This document shows positions 10,701 through 24,332 of a stretch of 64,000 nucleotides of DNA, piece by piece. Position numbers and translations under genes: made by a program. The notes below the pieces were generated by a model. The model made no database searches and was not told the DNA's origin. It was given only the letters and a program-made list of their open reading frames with translations. This DNA is from Albula goreensis (Eukaryota; Chordata; Actinopteri; Albuliformes; Albulidae): NCBI GenBank assembly GCA_022829145.1, contig CM040746.1:13993290-14057289 (forward strand), read 5' to 3'. Each line of letters opens with the position of its first letter. The stretch's first letter is position 1.

Positions 10701-13700
10701 TGAATCTGGAGATCCCCTCAGACATCATCACTGTCCTCCCCGCATTCCCGTCTCTCCACCCCACTCGCTTCCCTCTGTGCTGTACGAGAGACAGAGCAGG
10801 TGCTGCACGCTCACTGTGACATGAACAAGGGAACGCACATCATTGATTCAGCATCACCTCCGTCACACTCCACCCACTCCATAACACACAACCAGCTGTA
10901 ACCACACTCCATCCCCAAAGCTCTGCGATACCAGTCTTTGGCTGAAAAAATCCCTGCTCCGCCAGCACTGTGAGACAAACCCACCACGGCCACCACAGAA
11001 ACGTTTCACAAAGCGCCTCTCTCAGTTAGTAACACTGCTGACTTGCACCACTTATGTCAACAAACATTTTAAAAATTCACAAGCTCACATAACAGACAGA
11101 TCTGACACAAAGAAGGCAGAAATATTACCTTTTTACTGAGAATTTTTTTATGCTTGATTAACAAGCATATAAAAGATTTGCATAACTGGCAAGCAATCAC
11201 AAAATGTTCTACTGGCAAGTGTTCCCATGACCGTCTCTTAATTTTCACTTCCATTGTAGTGTAGGTTTGAGAATGTAAATGAATTCAGTAAATTCAGAGA
11301 ATATGCACATGTGCTACATCATGTAAAAAAAGACATCGACTACCCCATGGATTTATCCATTAATCTTACTGGTTGTGGTCTGAGGTAATGGCTAGAATAT
11401 TAGTTAAAACAAAAAAAAAAAAAAAAAAAAAGTACTTGGGTCTGTACTTGAACACCATAACATGACACAGCTTTCATGTTCCCCTTGCAGGTGTGATGTG
11501 CCCCCGAGGTGCTGTGATACCATAAATGGATGGAGCTCCCAGTAACTCACTGATTTTTTAAAATTACAGTCTGTTGCTATGATGGTCTGAAAATCCCATC
11601 TGGGATCTGATTTTAATTCTAATTTCAATTTTAAACTCAGGACTAAATATAATTTCAGCATTAACAGTAATTTTAATTCCACATTTTTTCAGTATCAGTA
11701 CTAGTACCATCACTAGTTTGTCTAGCAGTGCTTTGATGGACCAGCATCAAGACCACATACCTCCCCTTCTACAAGCTCTGTTTTGCTTTGCCTCAACCCT
11801 AAACCCCACCCGCCTAAACCATTTACCACTCAGCTGTCTCAGCCTCAAGGGTAATGCCACATTTAGGGTCCATTTTTATTATTGATTCAAAAGGAGCCAA
11901 ACAGTTCCTGCTTCAAAACACAAAGCTGGACAGCTGAGGAGATGAATATATTACTGAGATACAAACACATTGGCCTAAAAGTCACAGAGCCCATATTGCA
12001 GAAGAGCTTGTAGGATTATATTGCAATGGGACTGCTTCATCAGGATTGGCACAGTGGGAGTTATGTAACAAGCAGAGTTAACTGCTCCAGGAGAATGTGT
12101 CCGTTTCCTGGTGCCAGCCCTGAACACTTCATAAACCTGGAGGAAATTTAAACACAACATAAGAGGCTGTGATAATCCTGTACAGGGTTTGGGAGGGATT
12201 CCAATGTGATGTACTGTACAGCATGTCGAGCTGCTGGAAGCAAACAAACAGATCACGGTGTGATGACGGCAACAAAACAGAGGGGATACTGGTGAGGAAG
12301 AGTGAGTCGCTGGTGACAACGAAGGGGGAGTTAGGTGACATTACCGTGATACACAGGAGGTTACTGTGATTGGATGGAGCGGGTGTTCACACTGAGCACA
12401 GGAGGAAATGAGACATAAGAGAGCTGGTAAAAGTGCGCTTCAGCCAGCTGGGCTGGAGGAAAATAGAATCAGTGTAGGTGACAGCACCCCCTAGTTGCTA
12501 GGTGCCTGTGTTGTGATCCTCCTACACTAGTGTGTTAATGCTCACCCCATTATGCCCTGCAGGCAAGAGTAATTATAGAGCTGCAGCAGTAAGAGAGCCC
12601 AACGTCACCGCTACTGCTCACAACCACACATTATTTACCACTCACCAGAAACACACAGGAAAATGCAAAACTTACAAACTCAAACTTACACACCTACAAC
12701 AAAAGACACACACCATAAAGCACCCAGAAAACTGAACACACACTCACTCAAACCAACATCTACACCCATGAACCCAAACACACATACACAACTCAGAACA
12801 GTTTAGGCATGTACTAAACTGTGATAACACAATGCAGTTCAGAAAGACTGATGTTTCTTCAAATTGTACATCTTGTCTTAATTGTGCTGCCTCACCATCA
12901 CAGGAGAATGGGACAAGAGATTGACTCATCAATAGCGACATTTACAAAAGCTGCAAAAGAGCGAATCTTTGTATCGCAGCACAATAGCCATGCTAATAAA
13001 GCACTACTTAACAGCAAAAGTAATTATACAGGCCCACACTGCATTATTTCACAAAATACAAAACATTCCTCAGCCTGTATAAAGCACTGTCTAGTACATA
13101 ACCAACTCCAAACTCTCCCTCTGCTGCTTAAATGGCTGCAGCATGCAGTGCAATGCTGGAAAATTACTGGGAGATTTGATTACCTAAGGACATACCTCTG
13201 GAATTTAATGCTAGTTGCATTTCAGGTGAAGACATCTGACCAGTACACAGTAACTAATCAGTGACTCTCAACTGGAGTCTGATATTAGAGGTGTTAAAAG
13301 AGTAATGGCATCTCCTCCATAAAAAAGTTGTGGCCATTGAACAGTAAGGCTAGTGAGCTGGTCTACATTTTTAATGAACTAAATTCAGGTCATTACTGAC
13401 ACAACTTCACGTGTAGGTCAACCCAGCACATTTACTGTGGTACAGTATATTCTACTAGGTCTGCACTCTCTAAGTGGTTGATTTTCAGATAGCCAGGTCC
13501 ATTGTTAAGTGTCTATTCCGATAGAATTTCATTTTAATTTGAAAGACAAATGTGTGTTTCCAGTGAGGGTGAATTAACCTGATTAACTTAACTGATAAAA
13601 CAAAGATCATAAAGATATAAATCAACATCAAAATTGTACAAAACTGCGTCCGTGATTGATATTAACAGTTGCCTGGCTGACTGAAGCAAGTAGAAAAAAA

Positions 13701-15315
13701 AAATGAGTCGGCAAGTTCACCCTGCTCTCAGGCTGCCTGATCGGACAAGTTAAATTTTACAGCACACAAAACACAATTGAGTGAAATAAACACAGTGACT
13801 AGAACATCAATCTCCAATACAGTACTGGTCTCCATTAAATGTTAGAAATGTTAAATGCTGGAATGCTAAGACTTTAAGACTTACAGCACTGCACTATTTA
13901 CTCCTAAATTTAAATACAGTGCTTTAGTGAATCTAGTGAGATCATAAAGGTTGGTCAAAATTCACATTCCCCCACCCTGATTTTATGAGGAGATGCTAGC
14001 TGAGTGGGGGTGAGTATGAAAGTTTGATGCTGTTCGCTGCAACAACTGTGCGGCACAACATTGGCTGTATTGAGCTGAAGATGAATCCAGTGATTGGTGT
14101 TTTTTCTTTCCAAATCATATGTTAGCAGTGAGGGCCAGGTATAATCACAATTTACAAAAACATTGCCAAATGCCAATTTATTGAAAATTTCCATCCTCTC
14201 CCATCTATTTTGTAGTCATGGAACAGCTCATTCACCAAAGCCTAGCCTAAGGTAGGCCAAGCTGGAAACAGTGCATAGTTTACCTGACCTTGACACAACA
14301 GGAATGTTCTCAGAGTAAAAGCCATGAACATCAAAAAAAACATTAAAATGGAACTCATCTCAAGTGTATCTAAGAAGCAAGTCATGTAACTGGAGTGTGT
14401 CTGCTGTAGTTGAGAGTAAGAGGAGTGTGTGGGTGTGTGTACATGTGCAGGTGGGGTGTATTATTTAGAAAGTGCTGACCTAATCACTCAGGTTACTCAA
14501 CATATCATTTCATAAATATGACATGTAAAAATGACTGATTTTTTTATAGTTATCCTGCTCTACTACTAAATCATACTACTACTATCATGTACGCAAACAA
14601 CAGATTGTTTGAGGCTTTGGGCCATTACCTTTGAGCAAGTAAAACATTACCTTTACTTACCGATGCGCACATACCTTTGCAAGCTTTATGTTGGTCATTG
14701 TTGAGTTAATAGTTAATAATGTATCTTTGCCCCAACAATCCAACACAAATCCACAGACACACAAGCTGATCACCACCTGTCATAATATGTACTATATTAT
14801 GTAGATATGTAATTTGCACATGGTGATAGATAATATGTAGATATATTCAGAATAAAATCCCAAACAAACCAATCTAAATTCAAAGGAATCCACTCTCAAT
14901 CTGCACACACACATCTGCAAAACATACACACTGAGCGGTCAAAGTTCATGCTACAAGCCTGCCTGCATGTCTCCACATGGGACAGCCTTCATTTTGATTT
15001 GGCCCAGACGTGCTGTGGTATGACAAAGATGTTTATTTTCCTTATCGAAGAGGACCACAGAGAGGTTGTGATATTCCGCTCTTGTGTCTAATACAGGACG
15101 TTTGATTAAGCAGGCCGAGCTTCCAGACTGCATCATTACTGAGATGTCAGCGTGGAGGAGGAATTCCCTGAGGGAGAGATGCAGTCATGCACACACTGCC
15201 CCAGCCCAGTGCTCGCCTTTTGTTTGGCTTCTTTTGCTCGAGTGCACTTAAAGAGCTGCCACGCAAGCGAGGGGAGAGAAATACACACTTATACAAACAT
15301 ACTTACTCATACAGA

Positions 15316-15318
<3 letters not shown>
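7775..15318. other. Non-coding stretch, about 7.5 kb
   Basis: No exon with both splice sites and a recognisable peptide was found on either strand. It contains a short CA tract near 9365-9390, a GT tract at 10551-10572 and a poly(A)/poly(T) run at 11409-11431. Open frames up to 147 codons (for example 12821-13264 plus) have no family resemblance and unsuitable composition. Best read as intron or intergenic DNA. Confidence 0.45.
10551..10572. repeat. GT microsatellite
   Basis: Uninterrupted GT dinucleotides. Confidence 0.9.

Positions 15319-15411
<93 letters not shown>
15319..15411. repeat. CA microsatellite
   Basis: About 45 CA dinucleotides with one TG interruption near 15379. A second CA tract of about 26 bp lies at 15500-15525. 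Open frames of 129-150 codons across it are poly-Thr/His artefacts. Confidence 0.95.
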
Positions 15412-15413
<2 letters not shown>

Positions 15414-15525
15414 ACTTACATGCATGTGCGCACAAGCACGTCCTAAAACACACAATGATGAATGCATACAGAGACATGCACACGCATGCATGCACATGTG
15501 CACACACACACACACACACACACAC

Positions 15526-18500
15526 CCTGCTCCAGTGCACTGTCACATTCACAGCACCGATACACCCTCAATCTAAATCAGAGAGATGGGAAGAAGAGAG
15601 ATAAAAGATAAACATTCTCCTTCAGTCTTATTGGTGAGTGGGGGGAGGGCACAGGGGAACACAGGGGACAAGGTAACCCCCCCTCATCTTTGCCCTGCCA
15701 GCAGCTCATCATAAGAGATGCTCAAGAATCACAGGGCCTGTGCTCTAAGAAGGACAGACATGCTTACACTGGTTTGGACCACTTTGGATATAAGCTACCA
15801 TTATATGAACTACCATTGCCTCCAAACCATCACATTGCTAAGAGACTGTAATGGTACAACCAGCATTCTAACTGATACTGTTTTGCAACTTCCAGTACAA
15901 AAATAATTCTGACTATCAGTATAAATATCTTATAATGCAGAATATCAATGTTTAGACAAAATAATATCAATATCTTAAGGTCCTTATTCTAACATTAATT
16001 TAAGATCTTAATATATGATCAATATTCTTGATTCTGTCATATATCACATACTGAAAATTGAAATTGAAAATTACATTTTTAGTATTACCAGTAACATCCA
16101 GAGGAGCAGAAAATAAAAAGTATAGTAAATAATGGGTTGAACACTAACGGAATTTCCATATATTTCTAAGTGGCCTTGATTCCAAAATAAGATTTGGAAT
16201 TATAAGGTAAAAATATTCACGTCCCACCCTGTGAACATATGGTGTTCAAGAACTATTGTTTGACCTGCCCATTAATATGGTTTTATACTTGACTGATTCA
16301 CACAACCTACCTTAACAGATAAAGGATATGAATACGCATTGCTGGAGATGTGCCACTTCACATAAAAAGGATTAAAAGCTCTCTGCTTAATTAAGGAGAC
16401 ACTGAAACAAGAGTTGGCATAGCTGGACATGGACAGTACATCTTTGATAAAACTACCATTTTGATCTGATATCACTCCATATAAAAGTGACCCTGTTTTT
16501 TCACAGTGCTGGACGAGAAAGTATGCTACAGCTGACAATGTAGCTAAAAGTAGTTCCAACCTTCTAATTCTTAACATGTTGGGTGCAAAGAGTAAAACAT
16601 ACATAAAACTAATACCATATAGGATGGAATTGTAAAAATGTTATTAATAAAGAAAGTGTCACATGGAAGTGTGCATGGTTTGTGCAGCCCTTCCTTCTTT
16701 TTTATGGAACATTAACAATTGCACACACCTATCCACTGTAATAACACATGATTATTACAAGACATAATCATATCATATAGGAATATAAAAATTAGATGTT
16801 ATTACATATTCTCTCCATGGCAGAAGAAACATTTACAGCAGACCAAATGGGCTAACTTTATTTCAGGGAGTTCTGGTTAAGCATAATACAAATTCATTAC
16901 TAACAGTAGCAAGCTAGCTACTGTCAACTAAATGGCAAAATAATTTAAAATACATATTTGAGTGAGGTATGAGTCAAACTTGCTACCAGCACATACCTCC
17001 AAAATTATTGGCACCCTTGCTAAAGACAAGATAATATGCTGTGAGAAATTACCCAACATCCACATATCAATGTGCTATTATTATGATTGTATAAAGTTTG
17101 GATTTACATAGGCTATTTGCTCATCATCAGTCAGGGTGCCAATTATTGTGGAGCTGCACATATTAATTTAAAAAAAAATGATCCTGTTTTCCCAAACTCA
17201 GGACAGCATGTCTGATGGCGCCAAACATAGACCTGTACACAGAGCCATTCCCAAAAGGCTGCTTTTAATGCTGTGCAAATGATGATCCAGATTTGTTCTT
17301 ACATAACACACAGATTGTGGCTGCTGATTCATGTGAGGGTCTTGTTCTGCATAAGGGTGTAAACACACACATACACACAGATGCGTCCTGTCAATCCGTG
17401 TGAGTGGGTGCAAGAGAGAGACATATATAGAGAGAGTGAGCTTGAGAGAGAGCGAGAGAGAGAAAGACAGAGAGGAAGAGAGAGAGAGCAAGCAAAAGGG
17501 ACAGAGAGAGGGAGATTATGTGCCACTCCTACTGCAGTGATCATGACCAACCCAGACCAGATCCGTTCACATTAGTTTCATATTAAAATTCACTCTCTTC
17601 CATTACGACTCTTTAGCCTGCCCAATGTTTGCTTTTGTCTTTCTGGTGTCTGACCTGTAACTGCACCCTTTTCCACAAACCAGAGCTTGATGGCCACCGA
17701 GGTGCTGATAATTACTGTCACAGGCAGACGCTTAAGGGTCTGCGGAGCACAGGAGAGGGAACACAATCGCTGGCCGCACTGAGACGCCATCAGCTCAGCT
17801 TCCAGGCTCAGGTATCAGCAGCGTGAAATCCGAGAGAAAAAGAAAAAACCAATCATGGAAAGCCAGGTTATATTCTGGATCCATCTGTCCGGAGAAGGAC
17901 GAGCCACATGGCGGAATGCATTTTTGCATTTTCAAAATTCACTATTAATAAATAATATAGAACAGACAGTATTAAGTAATTATGATTAGTTTCACAATCA
18001 CTGTGAACAGTTCCTAAAAAAAGACTCTACCACAATAAACACAACATGGCAGGCACAGAGTAAGTGCATTTACAAAAATAACAGTAAATATATAATTATC
18101 CAGCTGTAAAACACTATTCTCTGCACAGAGCCACTTACTCGACCGAGAGACGCCAACATTGGTCAACGTCCCATTTTCCTGCATCATGCAAAGAAATTCT
18201 GCACTTATACCTTTCAAAATACAGGCCTGCAAAAACTCATTTATTCCTCTCCCATGTTAAGTATAGACTCAGACAATGCAATTCAGTCCTGAGGCAGAAC
18301 AGCACTACAAAGACAGTGGGGCATACTTGTTGTCAGATGTGATTTAGCTCATGTAGCCCACAACGGAAAGCAGTCCAATGGTATCTAATCTGCGGAAGAG
18401 TTCCTTATATAGCTTGTATTTTTGCATATTTCACACATTGCATAATCAGCAGACTACCACTGAAGCAATTTTATAAAGCATCATGTTGATGGCTACAACC

Positions 18501-21160
18501 GTGGTGCTCCAAACTCTGCACTCTTCTGCGTATAGTTCCAGTGCTGTCCTGAGATAAAACAGGCTGCTTTCAGAGTTTCTGCTGCTATTCACTCCATTCC
18601 CATTGAAGGTGGAATACACATGTTTTCACCTGGTCCAGTTAAGATGACCTACATGTGTTTTATTTATATTTAGTTATATTTATAGTTTAATTATATTTAG
18701 TCTGAAACAGATGCACTAAAAAATCCTTTTCAATAAATACAAACCACGTAGAGTACACACACTTTTCAGGTCCACATCAATTGATTCATAAAGCCGGGTT
18801 TCCCCGCAGCTCTGACAAAAATGCTAACTAAACAGAGAAGGCAGGTGATATCTTTAGAGAAAACCATTTCCTGTTAGGGAAGGTTGTGACAAACCAGGTG
18901 ACACCATTGCTGTTTACTCAAAATTATTAAACCACAAGTGGTTTCACTGGTCTTCAAAATTTGTCAGACAATTAATACAATTTCCTTTTAATGTGTAGTT
19001 AGGATTATCAGATGTCCTGCATTATGCAGGACAAACCCATATTTGCATGCTTGGTTCCATGGCCCATCATAAAATCATAACCATACTGGCTAATTTTGTT
19101 TTTGTTGAATTTATTTTTTTATCATTCATATCAACTCCTATAATCTTCCAGAGGAATCACTCTCTTTTCATGTTAGAAGCAATTTCTATGGAAACAATGC
19201 AATGCATTATGCAGTGTTGATTGGTCATAAATTTGCACCACTTGAAGAGTAAAAAAATGAGAACATGTCAACAAAGAAACTTGGCAGACATTGCTGGTTA
19301 ATTTGGAAGCTTTTGATCATGTAAATGAACAGAGCTAAAAAGAAACAAGTGTGATTGGCAATGAGAAAATACATAAACCTGCAGTATGAGACAGGAGACT
19401 TACACAGAGCTGAGAGCATCCTCTACTAAAACTCAGTTTCCTATGGAGGCAATGCCACTGGAATCTGTGTATGTCCACATTCTGTCTACAATCCCAAAGT
19501 TAGTTGGTCTATCTTACAGTACAAGCGGTGAAAATATCAGTTAGTTTGTTGTTTTAAATGAATGACAGCACAATAAGATAGTGGAAAAAATTAACAGCTA
19601 GGGTGGAGCATTTCCAATAACCAACAAACAGACATTACCATCCAATCCTACATTCTGAAAAGAAAAAATCTGAGCCTTCACACTATTTTTTTTTAATCTG
19701 GGCAATCAACCAATGTTCTTTACATCTGCAAACCAGAGTAAAAATGGATTCAGATGATCAAAATACTATATGTGCAATGTCACTGGAGAGAGCAGCTCCA
19801 AACAATGGACTGCAGTCTGAGTGCATCTGGGCTGGTGCACTGAATGCATTAAAAGCCTCCAATAGAAAGGTTCCACTCAATACACTCACCTGCATCTGTA
19901 AAAACATAGAATAGCTCCAACTGCTATGAATTTTTTTGTGCAATCTATCCATTTAGCAATAAAGATTGGTTGTGTATACCAGCAAATTCACATTTAGATA
20001 CATTTTCCAAACCTATACAACAAAAGGGGAAAGTCAGGTCTACATGTCAGGGTTTTAACTAAAGGGCATCCATAGCCAAAACCAAATTAAGATCTTTCTT
20101 TGCTGCCTATATGTGGCCTTATTCTAATGTAACATGGAGCTGCTGGACAGTGTCAGGAGGAGACGCCATAGTTAGTGTTAATACATGAGATGGAGAACCT
20201 ATGCTAACATGGTACATGCTTACACTTTCAGATTCAGAATAACCAGTAATGAGAGAATATCTGTTAGCATGCACTGGGTACACAAGCACTTTCAATTTCT
20301 GTATTTGTGGAAAAAAATAATTACTTACTACTGATAGCACGTAAAACACAGATAAATGTTACAGACATAAATCCCACATTTTATCCAATTCCCACAATAA
20401 GATATAATCTATAGTCTGAACATGTATTTTTTTCTGAGAGTAAACAATACCTTAATTAAGAAATATAGGGTCAATATAGTCCTTGGCAATACCTTACTTT
20501 TCTGTTAGATAAATTGTACGTAGTGTGGATAAGTCAACAGCAGGTTATATAATGGGCACTAGCTCGCCTTGCGCAAACGAGCCACTCAAGTCACCTTCCG
20601 CTTAGTGCGACACCTAAAGCGGTGTGCAGTCATTTCAACAGAAATATACCTTTTGAGTTTATCGCAAATCCCATTCCTAAGCATGGATAAGTATTTATTT
20701 TGACTACATGGCGACTATGAAACATGTAGCTTAAAGGAAAACAGTCTAGATCAATCGAGACCAAGCTAATGTTAGCTGTACACTAATAATACTGAATGTG
20801 TAGCAGTGCAGCAATTATAGTTATATATCTTGCTATTTACTGACATAGAAGAGCTGATCAAACAAAGAACCATGAAGCAGCCTACTCATAGTATCCTAAA
20901 CATTGTGATATAATTTACATTTACCCTATAATAAAAATAATTGTCATTCAAATAGTTCGCCGCATCGTTAAAGCACCGGTAGACCGAACATCAGCACCGC
21001 TCTATCGGTTGCATCACTTGCTAGCTAAAATAGCCACGTCTCTGTCCAATACACCGAAATGATCAAATAGGAAAGACAGAGCAAAGGCATAACTACACCC
21101 ACATTGCGACAAATATCATCAGTTATAAAAAAAAATGTAAAAATGAGTACATTGCCTCAC
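15526..21160. other. Non-coding stretch, about 5.6 kb
   Basis: AT-rich and without a recognised gene. A GA-rich purine tract covers 17413-17515. The segment 17600-17830 is GC-balanced and free of simple repeats, so it may be a conserved non-coding element. If the first exon at 21161-21300 is real, this is its first intron. Confidence 0.45.
17413..17515. repeat. GA-rich purine tract
   Basis: An imperfect (GAGA)n tract, strongly purine-biased on the plus strand. Confidence 0.85.
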
Positions 21161-21300
21161 CGTTGTTTTTGTTTATTTCCTTCAGTTAGCTCAGTGCCTG
21201 GACGCTGTCTCGGTCGTTCCGTCCCAGTTTAATCCAATGGTTTAATCCAAATCTCGTGAGCAGAGACGTCACTTCCGTGTTTAGCTAACAATACACCTGT
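21161..21300 (-). other. Putative first non-coding exon, unidentified gene
   Basis: On the minus strand the segment ends AACAACG and is followed at once by GTGAGG, a consensus donor. Just upstream (about 21264-21280 plus) is an ETS/CRE composite motif of the kind found at TATA-less housekeeping promoters, and local CpG density rises from about 20950 to 21740. No ATG-led frame of note lies in the exon, so it would be 5' UTR. Which gene it belongs to is unknown because no coding exon to its left could be recognised. The start is approximate. Confidence 0.4.
21265..21277. promoter_or_regulatory. ETS/CRE composite promoter motif
   Basis: The plus strand reads GACGTCACTTCCG. The reverse complement is CGGAAGTGACGTC, an ETS core (GGAAG) abutting a CREB/ATF core (TGACGTC). 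This composite is known from TATA-less housekeeping promoters. It lies next to the putative exon at 21161-21300. Confidence 0.55.
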
Positions 21301-24120
21301 TACCTTTCGCACCTGACAAACTGGGATGTCGAGTGAGTTGAAGTGGATCGACCCGAAAGCGCAATAAAAATTCCCATTCGAGAGAAACGCTTTTTAGTCA
21401 AAGTACTGTGTGTTTACAAGAAAAGCGATAAATTGAATAACTTGGATGTAGTTTATAGCTGCCATTGATTCGAGCGGACTTCCGAACCAGCGGGCTATTT
21501 TAAGTCTGCGCTTTATAACAGAACTTTCAGTAGAAACCCAGTTTCTGCAGCAGTTCGTCTAGCGCGAGGTTGTGGTCCATGTGGGTATGCAATATTAGTG
21601 CTTTGACGTCAGTAACACTGCATACCATACTTAAATCCATACTTCGGTCGTTCAATACTCTACTTACTGTTCAAAACAACTTCGAGGGGAATTCGAGGGC
21701 GTGGAGGCGATACTGCTGAGTCGAGCCACTTTCGCTGGACCAATGAGCGTTAAGATAGATGCTCAGCTCCGAAACTGATTTTCTATGCAACGGGTCAGGA
21801 CGAAAATATATATATATATTTTAAAATCAAGTCTACGTCGATTCGGTGCAGATTCACTCATCTTTAAACTATATTATCTATTAATGGGAGGAATAATGAA
21901 CAAGAACAACTACCAGTTGTTATAAATGTCTATGAATTTGCACAGAAACACAAAAACATGAACCACATAGCAAACCAAGTCTGTTTCTGTCTAATACTCA
22001 CGGTATCAGTAATAAGTGATGTATTGCGTAGACACTGATACTCCACTAATTCAGAATCCTCATTTACATTCCAACTTTAGGGCTTTACTTTAAGGCATCA
22101 CAATAGCCCTTTAGTTTTTGAACGTATAAAGGACGTTCTACTTATCTTAACCTAAATTAACTGCATAAAATATTTAAGATAAACGATCTTACACATACTA
22201 AATCCATTTTATTTCTGTATGTATAGCCAACATAGCCTACTAGATCATGCAATTCCTGAGAGATACAACCTCAGCATGGAAGTAATACTGTAATCCATTA
22301 TAATTCACTAGAAATTATAATAAATCCCTAGATGTGGTTGTTAAGATACAATGTACACATTGTGTCATGTGTTGATGTGTTTGCTTTGCAGTGTCACTAT
22401 GTACCATATAAGACCGCACCTTATACATTGTCTAAATAATCTCTGAAACTTCAGATTACTGTGATATATCTGAAGGACTTGATCCTAATTTGTTTCATTA
22501 ATAAAGAGTAGCACTCAGTAGGATCATTTCTCTGCTGTGCTTCACATAATCTGTCTCTATTTTGTTTGTCTTGTGTGATTGACAGGGTATCAGAAAAGCT
22601 GTAACGTAGTTTAGAAATGTTTCATGAGAGTTCAAAAACAGATGTGCTGTTTACCATTCACAAGGGGAGACCAGGCTGACCTCAGGTTATCTCATTCTGA
22701 GGGAGGGAAAGTGGTATCCACTTATAGTAGTGTCCAGTTATAGACCATTCACTCTGACATATAGCCTAAACCTGATTTACAGACAATGTGGGATTGGGGT
22801 ATTTTGGGGGAAATTACAAAATTGTAGAGAATAGAAAACTTAAAGGTGATTTTTCAATAGCTTGGAGTGCATGTTACCAAATAAATGTTGTTTGTTGAAG
22901 TTCATCCATGTATGTTGATAATGTCATAGAGGACCTCACATTGTGGTTTTAAGTGTCTATCATTATGAATTAATTATGCCTAGGTGTGTCCATTTGTGGA
23001 TCTGAACCACACAGCTTTAAAAATCTGCACCTGTCTAGTACTGTACATGTTACATTTATAGTGATACTTTACATTAAACTGTTGAACATTGAACTCGTCA
23101 TCTAATTATTCTTATCAATTGCTCTTTGATCACAATTGATCCTACATTGCTTGCACTGAATTCAGTCACTTTTTATCATTACAGTGTATATCTTTGGCAA
23201 AAGGCGTACTGCATAGTATTGTGTTTACAGTTGGCATAATACCATTTTCCTGTCACTTTACACATTGTTGTATCTGTTTAATGCCTTGCTAATTAATGAA
23301 AGTCATACTGTTGTGTTGATTCTACACTTGGCAGATATGAGGTTTAATCTGATTGGCTGCCACATCTTTTTGAGTGCTCTAGTCATTTCAGTGACAAAGG
23401 TAATTTTGGAATCATACTTCTCTACTGTGATTAGGTCCTTGGAATGCCAGATTATTGTCTGTTGCTCCCACCTAGTGACAAAAATCAGTACTGCCCTTAG
23501 CAGGCGCACCACATTTCCAGGATTCCTTACAAGAGCAATTGAAGGCTGAGCACTGCAGCTTGACCACTGAGTGTTATCAAGCACCACATCTAAGCCATGC
23601 CTTCATTATCATCTCCATGTAGATAAAACTATGTCAGATAACTATGTCACTGAATGGGGGAAACACATTCATAATAGAGAACTCTGAATTGTATATTTAC
23701 TCTTTGAGTGTGTCTCTGTGGAATGGTCAACATAAAGCCAATATTGATTGTAACCCAGAGGGTTGTTCAGTAGAGCGAAGCATGGTAACAGAATATGTAA
23801 TTGTTGGCAGGATAACCTGATGGAGTTTAACAGCACGTGGCCAGTTAATTGAGTGCTGTGTGAAGTGAGAGAAGAAGGCAATGTAATAACATGTTGAGCA
23901 AGAAATGAGTATTTTATATTTTGGTTCTTTTTTCTGCTTTCTTTTGTGTTGGTATCTTTGTTTAATTTTTGTTTCTTTGTTCGTTTTGAGGTGTTTGGAA
24001 TACAATTTAAAATGTAAACAGAGATCAATATTGTATAGTAGTTAACTAAAGGCTTTTAAACAGTGTCAGCAATTAGCTGATCGTAACAGTTAAATTGGCG
24101 ACTGACATGTAAGGGTTAAC
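21301..24120. other. Intergenic region upstream of cfap410
   Basis: About 2.8 kb between the putative minus-strand promoter and cfap410. The CpG-richer part (21301-21740) belongs to the promoter zone. The rest (21750-24100) is AT-rich and shows no exon or repeat that I can identify. Confidence 0.5.
21604..21611. promoter_or_regulatory. Perfect palindromic CRE
   Basis: TGACGTCA is the full CREB/ATF consensus, about 330 bp upstream of the ETS/CRE composite. A CCAAT box lies at about 21739. Occupancy is inferred from the match only. Confidence 0.45.
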
Positions 24121-24125
24121 CAGAC

Positions 24126-24332
24126 AGCAACCGAACAGTTGCTACAGACGCTTCTCAGCTGCACAGCCTGATTTTTAAGCCGCATGCGCTCTGTAAACAA
24201 CAGCACTGTAGAAGAGGAGGAATGGACTGCCCATCGAGGTTTAGAAACGTCGTAGTTGTAGCATCAGGCTCGAAGTGCTAAGATATATTTCTGGAGAGCA
24301 ATCACAAATATTTCATATTTCAAGTAATTAAA
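24126..24332 (+). promoter_or_regulatory. cfap410: cfap410 promoter-proximal region and 5' UTR
   Basis: This is the stretch before the cfap410 ATG. It contains AGCAAC (24126-24131) and GTTGCT (24138-24143), two RFX-type half sites in everted order separated by six bases. RFX factors drive many ciliary genes through X-boxes, but the canonical box has the halves facing inward, so this is suggestive only. No TATA box is seen and the transcription start was not determined. Confidence 0.4.

Noticed and set aside
12821..13264. 147-codon plus-strand open frame
   Set aside because: AT-rich, no recognisable motif, no splice or promoter context; expected by chance over this length.
15152..15604. 150-codon Thr/His-repeat open frame
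   Set aside because: Translation of a CA microsatellite.
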